From a virus, in the IMG/VR virus record IMGVR_UViG_3300010373_000001, positions 1 through 64,000 of that record: a stretch of 64,000 nucleotides of DNA; one strand, given 5' to 3'. The notes under the pieces were generated by a model. The model made no database searches, was not told where the DNA came from, and saw only the letters and a program-made list of their open reading frames with translations. How positions within the stretch are numbered: position 1 is the first letter of the stretch; each line of letters starts with the position of its first letter. Below are positions 21,827 through 28,257 of this stretch, piece by piece. Both the position numbers and the translations under genes were made by a program.

Positions 21827-22676
21827 TTATTAGTTCCTGATCTGTTAATTCTCCGGGATCTTTGCCTCTGCCGTCCCCGTAAAAGAATACGGAGACTGGG
21901 AGCTGTTTGAAATCGCGGCCAATCCTATCTGTCTCTGCCATTCCTGCACGATCATCATCAAGCGCAAGTACAAGATGTTCTGAGACTCTGTGTACAATGG
22001 CGAGCTGGCAATCGCTGACCGATACTCCGTATGAAGAAAGGCCACCTCTGATTCCGGCAGAGCTAAGGCGCACAACATCAAGTGGAGATTCGACAAGTAT
22101 GGCGGTGCCACCATGTTCAAAAGCTGGTAGACCAAAGAGAGTTTTGGATTTTTTAATACCGCCTGGATAATTTCTGTATCGTCTATCAACTGTGCTCTTC
22201 TCCTGCCAGCCCCATAGATCTCCCGTGTAAGGATCTCTTATCGGCAGCACCCATGAAAGCTTCTCAGGATTCCACAGTATTCCGTGAAGTTCCGCAGCCT
22301 CCGGTGTCAGGTTTCTTTTCCTGAGCATTTCCTCCGGAGGCTGAGTGAATCTGTAAAGTTCATGTTCACTTATGCCAAGATACGCTGGCGCGTAGGCAAC
22401 CTCTTCTTTATTGTCCCTCCAAACAGCCAGGCCAGAGTAAGCTGTTCTCTCTGCCACCCACATGTGAGCCTGTGCATACGTTGAGTTTAGCACACGCATT
22501 ACCAGTCCGTCTAGTGACCCCTTAAATCCGCAGGCAAAACAATGATGCAAGCCTGACTTAAGATTGATAGACCATGACGGATGGATTTCCTCATGATTAG
22601 GGCAGAGAGCGACAGCTTCATTACCTGTTACAGCATAGTCAATCTTCAGTTCCCTCAGTACTGCTTCTACCGACAT
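21741..22676 (-). CDS. DnaG-type primase (CHC2 zinc finger and Toprim)
   Basis: The 311-residue primase starts MSVEAVLREL and has a CHC2 zinc finger, CPNH then CFACG, at about residues 27-52. The Toprim core is ILVESPLDVVRL (Glu) and LALDDDRAGM (the DxD pair). It lays RNA primers for the DnaB-like helicase encoded just upstream. I chose ATG 22676, after CAGGTAG; the frame to 22799 only runs through the upstream gene. It is somewhat shorter than bacterial DnaG, lacking the C-terminal helicase-binding domain. Confidence 0.85.
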   Translation of the reverse strand: MSVEAVLRELKIDYAVTGNEAVALCPNHEEIHPSWSINLKSGLHHCFACGFKGSLDGLVMRVLNSTYAQAHMWVAERTAYSGLAVWRDNKEEVAYAPAYLGISEHELYRFTQPPEEMLRKRNLTPEAAELHGILWNPEKLSWVLPIRDPYTGDLWGWQEKSTVDRRYRNYPGGIKKSKTLFGLPAFEHGGTAILVESPLDVVRLSSAGIRGGLSSYGVSVSDCQLAIVHRVSEHLVLALDDDRAGMAETDRIGRDFKQLPVSVFFYGDGRGKDPGELTDQELINGISRSESVLHRKSGSIKGAVGRYRHID

Positions 22677-22872
22677 TACTACCTGCTGACTTGAACCCCA
22701 TACGAGGGGTACTCTTGTCTTGTTCCTTCTTATCCTTCTCTTCCAGAATCTCAGTGATAAGTTCCGTAAGACTGACCTTGAGGATTTCCTTAGCGCCATC
22801 TTTAGTCAAGGTAGCTTCATCATAAGCATGCTTAACCTTATGGATGACGTGGGCAATAATTCTGTAAATCAT
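22639..22872 (-). CDS. Small charged hypothetical protein
   Basis: The 77-residue protein has a helical N-terminus (YRIIAHVIHKVKHAYDEA), a central LTELITEILEEKDKKEQ helix and a disordered Ser/Gly tail. It overlaps helicase by four bases and primase by 38. It might be a small replisome accessory; this is position only. Confidence 0.5.
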   Translation of the reverse strand: MIYRIIAHVIHKVKHAYDEATLTKDGAKEILKVSLTELITEILEEKDKKEQDKSTPRMGFKSAGSNVGRSSTEGTED

Positions 22873-24149
22873 ATTGTCTTATCCTCCAGTTCCGGGGCTT
22901 CAATGAACTCGAAAGTCATTGTCTCCCAGTCAATGTCAACTACAACCTTCTCAAAATTCTCGTAGCGGGATAGTACACACGATACAGTGTGCAGATACTC
23001 TGCACGGTCCAGACCTACAACCAGATCAGAAGCCTTCAGCAAACCTGTTCCGCCCTGAATTGTGCGGGCTTCAATGCCATGCTTAGCTGAGTACTGTTTC
23101 TCCTGTACCTGAGTAGAGGCAACAACAACCAGGCTTCTTTCCAGGGCAATCATCTTTAGCTGATTGGCTACGTTCTCATTAGCCTGCCAGTCTTCAGTAG
23201 TTTTGTGCGTCTTCACGTCCTGCATGAAGTTGAATCCGTCAATGTAAACTACATGAGGATCATAGATCTCAATCTCAGCCTCGATATCCTCGAAGGTGAT
23301 CATGGATTTCTTCTTGCTGATATAGAAGTGCCCGTGACTATCACTATTGTCATCGGCTAGCTTAGCATGAAACGATCTGATGCTTGCCTTCTCTGATTCC
23401 CTTAGCTGACCTCTCCTGAATCTTGCCGGGGAAGTATGAGCACCCATAGAATACAATCTCTGCCGCAGCATGTCAGTATCCATTTCAACTGAGAAGAACA
23501 GCACATCATATCCTGCTTCCCATGCTGCTAGTGCCGAGTTAAGCATGAAGGTAGTCTTACCTGCCTTCTGCCTTCCCAGCAGTGAAATCAACTGACCGGG
23601 CTGGAATCCATAGTAATCAGTGTCAATCCTGTCGATTCCCAGCGGAACTCCTGGCTCGATAGTTCTGCTCAGCAATTCCTCAATGTCAAAGGCAGCATCG
23701 TTAAGATCATCTGCCCTGTACTGACGCTGCCTTAGATCAATACCAATACGTGCTGACTCTGACTTCAGGAGAGAGATAGACCTGTCTACCTGTCCCTTGT
23801 CATGAAGATCAATAGCCCTGCCCAGAAGATCTGCTACCAGATAGCCGTTAACTCTCTGCGCCGCCACATCAATGATTTCATTGACTGAAGGTGACATACT
23901 ATTGAGCGGAGTCAGCGGGTAGATAGCAGCCGGGAAATTCTCCCTGAAGATATCAATGGACGGTACGGTATGATGCTTGGCATAATACTTCAGCAGGTAC
24001 TCATAAGCCTGCCTGTCTGTGCCAGTGAAGATTACTTCACTGCCGCCTCCTGTGCTGTTCAGCCATGTGAGAGTGAAACCGTTCCCGATAGGTGTTGTTA
24101 TATCACCCTTGACCAGAACTCTGTTGACAATCTCGTAACCGATGTTCAA
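22869..24149 (-). CDS. DnaB-like replicative helicase
   Basis: The 426-residue protein has an N-terminal helical region and a RecA-type ATPase: PGQLISLLGRQKAGKTT with Walker A at residues 192-199, DVLFFSVEMD, Walker B VVYIDGFNFM, VVVASTQVQEK and ARTIQGGTGLLKASDLVV. It unwinds DNA at the fork as a hexamer. The following gene encodes the primase partner after one small gene. The length is close to the bacterial norm of about 470. Confidence 0.85.
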   Translation of the reverse strand: MNIGYEIVNRVLVKGDITTPIGNGFTLTWLNSTGGGSEVIFTGTDRQAYEYLLKYYAKHHTVPSIDIFRENFPAAIYPLTPLNSMSPSVNEIIDVAAQRVNGYLVADLLGRAIDLHDKGQVDRSISLLKSESARIGIDLRQRQYRADDLNDAAFDIEELLSRTIEPGVPLGIDRIDTDYYGFQPGQLISLLGRQKAGKTTFMLNSALAAWEAGYDVLFFSVEMDTDMLRQRLYSMGAHTSPARFRRGQLRESEKASIRSFHAKLADDNSDSHGHFYISKKKSMITFEDIEAEIEIYDPHVVYIDGFNFMQDVKTHKTTEDWQANENVANQLKMIALERSLVVVASTQVQEKQYSAKHGIEARTIQGGTGLLKASDLVVGLDRAEYLHTVSCVLSRYENFEKVVVDIDWETMTFEFIEAPELEDKTI

Positions 24150-24697
24150 GTATTGCTCCTGCTTTTAAACTCTTCCAGCTTAAACTTAAGATCCTGCTCC
24201 GTGTACTTCGCTGTAATTATTCTCATTGCCTCAGTTTCCTCGGGAGTCCTTCTTGCTGCCTGAATCTCCCGTTCCTGCTGTTTAACTCTCACCCCCGTCC
24301 TGACGAGTTCTTCCAAGCCCATTTTGTCCAGCACCCACTGCAAGCAGTAATCGAATCTGTCTGCTGAGCAGAGATGATTGATCGTGTAGTTGCCGTGTGT
24401 ATCCCACCAGAACAAGATGATCATCTGCTCAAGGATATCTATCCATGTGTCAGGATATTTTACCCGCACGCCTGACTCGTTGATGCGGTAGTTAAGTTCC
24501 GTGTAAAGAATAGGCCGCCCGGCAACAGGCATCCTGTCTGTCTCAGCTTCCTGCTCAAAATAGATAGCAAGATGCCAGACATCAAAGTCTACACCATCGG
24601 GCGGCTTGTCTCTGTCATACAGTTTCCTGTTGCCGTTTACGTCTGAGTACCTTGTCTCAGCCGGTCCTTCCTTACGGAGCTTAGATTTAACTCCCAC
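24146..24697 (-). CDS. Hypothetical protein upstream of the helicase
   Basis: The 183-residue protein is rich in Trp and charged residues, with DVWHLAIYFEQEAETDR, YPDTWIDILEQMIILFWWDTHGNY and a long C-terminal helix (RTPEETEAMRIITAKYTEQ). It overlaps helicase by four bases, which suggests coupled translation and perhaps a helicase-loader or replisome role; there is no motif to prove that. Confidence 0.5.
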   Translation of the reverse strand: MGVKSKLRKEGPAETRYSDVNGNRKLYDRDKPPDGVDFDVWHLAIYFEQEAETDRMPVAGRPILYTELNYRINESGVRVKYPDTWIDILEQMIILFWWDTHGNYTINHLCSADRFDYCLQWVLDKMGLEELVRTGVRVKQQEREIQAARRTPEETEAMRIITAKYTEQDLKFKLEEFKSRSNT

Positions 24698-25122
24698 TAA
24701 AAAGCTCCTAACTGATTAGGGTCAGTGAGGTACACTCCCTTACCTCCGTACTTAAATGCATGACCAATCTCGGGATCATAAATCCTGGCAATCCTGGGGA
24801 GATACGATGACTCCCTGGCGAGTCTGTCGGGAGTGCTTGACCACACTGAATAGACAGGCACGTTCTCGAAATCAAATCTCTCTGATATTCTCAGTGCCGC
24901 ATCGTCATACTCAGTGCCGTGCCCCATCCATGTGCATATCTCCAGATTGAATCCTTTATTCCACACCAGATCAAGGAACTTTGACAGGTACGGTCTGCTC
25001 AATTGGAACAGATCGACTGCCTCCCACCATCTGTTTCTTGACACAGCCTTATTGTAATCCTTGAGCTTATCTTCTGGCAAGAGGCCCACTGAGCCCTCAA
25101 AAACGATGACAATACTGGGCAT
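24697..25122 (-). CDS. HAD-like protein lacking catalytic aspartates
   Basis: The 141-residue protein begins SIVIVFEGSVGLLP, where active HAD phosphatases have DxDG, and ends RIYDPEIGHAFKYGGKGVYLTDPNQLGAF. Helices and strands between fit a small HAD Rossmann fold, but the nucleophile is absent. I chose ATG 25122, following AGG and just after the stop of a 21-codon leader frame; an ATG at 25152 has no ribosome site. The leader and its ribosome-site hairpin suggest controlled translation, and the plus-strand RNA candidate is antisense to it. Confidence 0.55.
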   Translation of the reverse strand: MPSIVIVFEGSVGLLPEDKLKDYNKAVSRNRWWEAVDLFQLSRPYLSKFLDLVWNKGFNLEICTWMGHGTEYDDAALRISERFDFENVPVYSVWSSTPDRLARESSYLPRIARIYDPEIGHAFKYGGKGVYLTDPNQLGAF

Positions 25123-25129
25123 TACCTGA

Positions 25130-25195
25130 TTAGATAAATTTCCATGCTGCATATACTTGACAAGCTTTCGTATCGTGTGCTAACATATGAAACAT
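25130..25195 (-). CDS. Possible 21-residue leader peptide
   Basis: A short frame (MFHMLAHDTKACQ... ending WKFI) begins eight bases after a very strong AGGAGGGAG ribosome site in the loop of a hairpin, and ends eight bases before the ATG of the next gene. It may be a real leader that couples translation, or the ribosome site may serve a start I do not see. No other start fits as well. Confidence 0.4.
   Translation of the reverse strand: MFHMLAHDTKACQVYAAWKFI
25157..25186 (+). promoter_or_regulatory. Plus-strand sigma70-type promoter
   Basis: A perfect TTGACA (25157-25162) is followed 18 bases later by TAACAT (25181-25186), which keeps the key T, A and final T of the -10 box. It is the only convincing promoter I found that faces the plus strand and points at the hairpins and terminator at 25197-25280. 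Confidence 0.5.
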
Positions 25196-25280
25196 ACGCG
25201 ATGCTCCCTCCTCATCGCGGCTGTAATGACAAGGACCGGGTTAAGTTGAGTTTATCTCCTTCCCGGTCCTTGTTTATTTT
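25193..25280 (+). ncRNA. Candidate antisense small RNA with CU-rich loops
   Basis: Between the plus-strand promoter and a U-tailed terminator lies an ~88-base unit with no gene on the plus strand. Hairpin 1 (25197-25219) is a perfect 7-bp CGCGATG/CATCGCG stem with loop CTCCCTCCT. Hairpin 2 (25229-25273) is a 12-bp stem whose 21-base loop contains TCTCCTT. Both loops resemble anti-Shine-Dalgarno sequence. It is also antisense to the 5' leader of the minus-strand HAD-like gene, and its loop 1 would pair with that gene's own ribosome-site loop. Expression is untested. Confidence 0.45.
25229..25280 (+). terminator. Intrinsic terminator with U-tail on the plus strand
   Basis: The 12-bp arms ACAAGGACCGGG (25229-25240) and CCCGGTCCTTGT (25262-25273) are followed on the plus strand by TTATTTT. 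The matching tail on the minus strand (CATTACAG) is poor, so the element is directional for plus-strand transcription. It directly abuts the stop of the small membrane protein gene. Confidence 0.65.
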
Positions 25281-25390
25281 CTCAGAAGTATAGTCGCCCA
25301 TAATATGAACAGTATGACTATAATTACTGCCAGCTCCCCTACTACGATGGGCATCAGCCTGGCAATCTGATACGTCTGCTCTGCTGTCAT
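25274..25390 (-). CDS. 38-residue single-span membrane protein
   Basis: A tiny frame begins MTAEQTYQIARLM, continues with one strong hydrophobic span (VVGELAVIIVILFILWATILL) and ends RK. The ATG overlaps the upstream stop by four bases (ATGA), the same coupling seen in undoubted neighbours. One-span phage peptides can act as lysis, exclusion or signalling factors; the role here is unknown. Confidence 0.6.
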   Translation of the reverse strand: MTAEQTYQIARLMPIVVGELAVIIVILFILWATILLRK

Positions 25391-26130
25391 GAAACAATCT
25401 TGTCGGAGACAAGGGCAACCTGCTCAGCAGTCAGTTCTACTTCTTTTTCGCCGGGCTTGATCTTACGGCGTCCCTTACGTCTGTACGTACCCTTAGTTTC
25501 ATCATGGTAGTACGTCTCAGTCTCCTGAGATGCCTCTTCCGGCGTGCTTTCCTCTACTGGTTCATCTTCTTCTTTGACAGACTCCCATGGAACCCCATCG
25601 ATGTATGTTCTAGCGTGATACTCACTCATAATTTCCTCAACTTTTTCAATTAATTCCGCGCCATATCCGGCGTCTCTCAGAGCGCTTCTAACCTCGTCCA
25701 GTGCGGGGGGGTTAGTATCTGTAGCCTGTTTGGCTGGCGTCGCGTCAGCGTTGACTACAGAGCCGCCTAGGGCCATCGTAGCGTCACTGCCGGAGACAGG
25801 AAACAGAGCGCGGGTCAAGTCAAGCACTGGAACGTCAAGAGATCTTGCCCAGTCTATTTCTTCGCTTAGATAATCTGTTCCTGCCACGATCAGCACAGCG
25901 TTGCTGTGATGTTCCTTCAGGCCCTTGAGTACACCTTCTATCTGAACTATCTGATAGTCCTGATGCACCGTATCCATCCAGGCTAGTACCTGACTGACTC
26001 CGGGCTGTTTCTCCGGAAGCTCTGCGACAACTGCAATTTCTGGCTCTCGCGGAAGAAAATCATCAAGAAGCCGGGCAGCGTTTTCGTACTTGATATCTCC
26101 CCAGCCTATGATTCCTACATATAAGTCCAC
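25387..26130 (-). CDS. Rossmann-like hypothetical protein with charged tail
   Basis: The 247-residue protein has an alternating strand/helix N-terminal half: VGIIGWGDIKYENAARLL, EIAVVAELPE, AVLIVAGTDYLSEEI and VPVLDL, resembling a nucleotide-binding or SLOG-like fold. The C-terminal half is acidic, then Lys/Arg-rich. I chose GTG 26130, five bases after AGGAGG. It is the first gene after the 26.2 kb promoter and leads the replication block. No family is certain. Confidence 0.55.
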   Translation of the reverse strand: MDLYVGIIGWGDIKYENAARLLDDFLPREPEIAVVAELPEKQPGVSQVLAWMDTVHQDYQIVQIEGVLKGLKEHHSNAVLIVAGTDYLSEEIDWARSLDVPVLDLTRALFPVSGSDATMALGGSVVNADATPAKQATDTNPPALDEVRSALRDAGYGAELIEKVEEIMSEYHARTYIDGVPWESVKEEDEPVEESTPEEASQETETYYHDETKGTYRRKGRRKIKPGEKEVELTAEQVALVSDKIVS

Positions 26131-26171
26131 ATGTTCCTCCTGTATTCGGGCGTGTACTGGCCCGTCCGGGC

Positions 26172-26201
26172 AGTATACCACACCGGGAGGGGGTCTGTCT
26201 A
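26172..26201 (-). promoter_or_regulatory. Sigma70-type promoter at the late/early gene border
   Basis: On the minus strand TAGACA (26196-26201) and TATACT (26172-26177) are separated by 18 bases. It overlaps the stop of the last virion-block gene and reads into the replication genes. A small GC-rich palindrome (CTGCCCGGACGGGCCAG) immediately follows the -10 box and could be an operator or a leader hairpin. Confidence 0.65.
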
Positions 26202-26513
26202 TAGGGTGGGAATATAGGATGTTTTAACCGGGGGCTTACGTCTCTTCTTTCTTACCGGCAATCTCGCCCTGATGCTGTCCGGGATTTCCAGCGGCTCTAT
26301 ACCTTCCGCCCCTGATAGTTTGTGCAGCAGAACTACACCAGCAGTAGCAGCAAAAGCTACCAGCAGTGAGCGCTGCATCTCAAAGGTCCAGAGATAAGAG
26401 ATGATGATCACGATAACGGGTGCCAGTCTTACCGGGATTCGGAACCAGGCTAGATACCTGAGAATTTCCCAGCTACTCATGGCAGCGAATGATACGAGTA
26501 CGAATTCAAGCAT
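26199..26513 (-). CDS. Small membrane protein after the fibre genes
   Basis: The 104-residue protein has two or three hydrophobic segments (LEFVLVSFAAMSSWEIL, VRLAPVIVIIISYLWTF and LLVAFAATAGVVLL) and a basic, Pro-rich tail. I chose ATG 26513 after AGGAA. Its size and place at the end of the virion block fit a holin-like protein or a virion-associated membrane protein. A second holin candidate sits beside the endolysin. Confidence 0.55.
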   Translation of the reverse strand: MLEFVLVSFAAMSSWEILRYLAWFRIPVRLAPVIVIIISYLWTFEMQRSLLVAFAATAGVVLLHKLSGAEGIEPLEIPDSIRARLPVRKKRRKPPVKTSYIPTL

Positions 26514-26520
26514 TGTGTTC

Positions 26521-28257
26521 CTATTGTGTGTACGGAATATTGTAAACCGGCTGAGCATATGATATACCAAGAGGTACGTGTGCCGCAAGTGTGTTCAGGA
26601 AAGCCTGCTGCTTTACCGCGAACTGATCGTAGTAGTACGAACGTGTCAGTCCTGGTGTGCCGCCAGTCTCCCAGAAATAGTTAGTGCCGAAATCACCGTC
26701 GAAGTAGAAGCTAAGTAGCTGACCCGCTTCTATCAGTACTGCATCCACCCAGAAACTTGTGGGGTATGAAACATCTGATCCAGAGGCACTGATGATTGTG
26801 AAAGTCTGCGTTGATGACGAAGCTGTAAACGTAAAGTTCGGACGGAACCAAACCGTAGTATCAAGATCAGCCGCGTTAGCAGGAACGCCACCGTAAGGTA
26901 TATCACCGTAAGCACCGCCAGTACCATATGGATCGCCAATATCAACACAAGCAGCAGTTCCATTGCCGCAGGCAAGGACAATGTTCTCCAATCCTGGTCC
27001 CGATCTAACGAAAGCACTCAGAATATATTCGTCACCTGTAATCAGGTTGGGAATAGTAATCTGGCAGCCGTCGCTAGCCGCATGCACGGTTACTTTCAGG
27101 CTGCATGTGCCTGAAGTAAATTCGAAGTCATCAAACTCAATGATGTCACCCACTGATACAGTAGTGTCTCGCGTCACTGTTCCCGTGCCTGTTCCTGACC
27201 ACCCTGAGGATGAAACCTCGATGCTTGGGTTAGGGCAGAAGTTAAGACGGTTAGGATGAACTATAGTATTGACTTGCTTAGGTAGCTGGTAGGCAGTAGG
27301 TGCGGGGGTACTTCCTGTTAGCGGCAGAACTTCAGCCTGAATGTTAGCAAGGTTCTGTGTCCCTCCGTGAAGTACGCTAGAGTACTTGAAACCTAGTGCC
27401 ATGTAGGCAGCACGATTCCAGACCGAACTTCCATCTGCTGCTAGCTGGTCTAGCGGAGGATAGAATACACTGTAGATTCTGTTGTAATTGTTAGAAGTAC
27501 CTGACTGAGTACCAGCATTATTCCAGCCGGGATAAGACATGGCAGGATCAGGATCAGTTAGCTCGAAGATACCGAAGCCGGTAAAAGCAGCAAGAGGGTT
27601 CTGTACTCCTGAAAATACAAGATCACCGTGCGACTGGATAGTTCCCTTAGCTACAGTAGCCTGAGATATCTGAGCGATGTCCAGGGCATGAACTATATTA
27701 CCTGCCGAAATAATATTACCAACAGCAGTGACAGGAAACTCAAAGACCTGGATGGACCTGCCGAATGGTAAATCCAGCCACTCACATCCTATCTGATCAC
27801 CATCACAGTAATCATGGGCTGGAGAGTTAGGCTCAATCTGCACACCCGAAATCCAGAACACCGTTGACTGCTTAGTGGTGGTGTAGACAGTCATGAACAG
27901 TTCCTCGCCCGGTGAGGCAGGAATGTCGTTGATGATTATTCTAGTCCACTCGTTCTTCAGGGTAACCGGGAAGGTTGCCTGAAGAGTTCCGCCAGGATCA
28001 ATGGAAACACTGATGTTTATACTGCCTGATCCGATGATGAACAGTGATGCTGAACAGACTGAAGAAGCGGGAATAACACCGCTGATAGTACGGCATCCTT
28101 CACCCGCACTATTTCCAGGGCAGGTTACCCTAAGAGACTGACCGCCGAATAGTGCTTTTGTTTCGTCAAGAAACAGTTCACCGGCAAGAATCTCAGAGTA
28201 ACCCAGAAGCCCCTGCTGGAATGCCGGGTTGGGAATAAGGTTAGTTGTAAATGGCAT
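26521..28257 (-). CDS. Tail fibre/receptor-binding protein with two carbohydrate-binding-like modules
   Basis: The 578-residue protein contains two jelly-roll modules of the type that begins with an N-P motif: NLIPNPAFQQG at residue 6 and NFCPNPSIEVSSSGW near 340, each ending in an FWISGVQIE or FWVDAVLIE strand. Such modules in tail fibres bind sugars. It is the last large virion gene, where receptor-binding proteins usually lie. The C-terminus (YYYDQFAVKQQAFLNTLAAH) may trimerise. Confidence 0.7.
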   Translation of the reverse strand: MPFTTNLIPNPAFQQGLLGYSEILAGELFLDETKALFGGQSLRVTCPGNSAGEGCRTISGVIPASSVCSASLFIIGSGSINISVSIDPGGTLQATFPVTLKNEWTRIIINDIPASPGEELFMTVYTTTKQSTVFWISGVQIEPNSPAHDYCDGDQIGCEWLDLPFGRSIQVFEFPVTAVGNIISAGNIVHALDIAQISQATVAKGTIQSHGDLVFSGVQNPLAAFTGFGIFELTDPDPAMSYPGWNNAGTQSGTSNNYNRIYSVFYPPLDQLAADGSSVWNRAAYMALGFKYSSVLHGGTQNLANIQAEVLPLTGSTPAPTAYQLPKQVNTIVHPNRLNFCPNPSIEVSSSGWSGTGTGTVTRDTTVSVGDIIEFDDFEFTSGTCSLKVTVHAASDGCQITIPNLITGDEYILSAFVRSGPGLENIVLACGNGTAACVDIGDPYGTGGAYGDIPYGGVPANAADLDTTVWFRPNFTFTASSSTQTFTIISASGSDVSYPTSFWVDAVLIEAGQLLSFYFDGDFGTNYFWETGGTPGLTRSYYYDQFAVKQQAFLNTLAAHVPLGISYAQPVYNIPYTQ

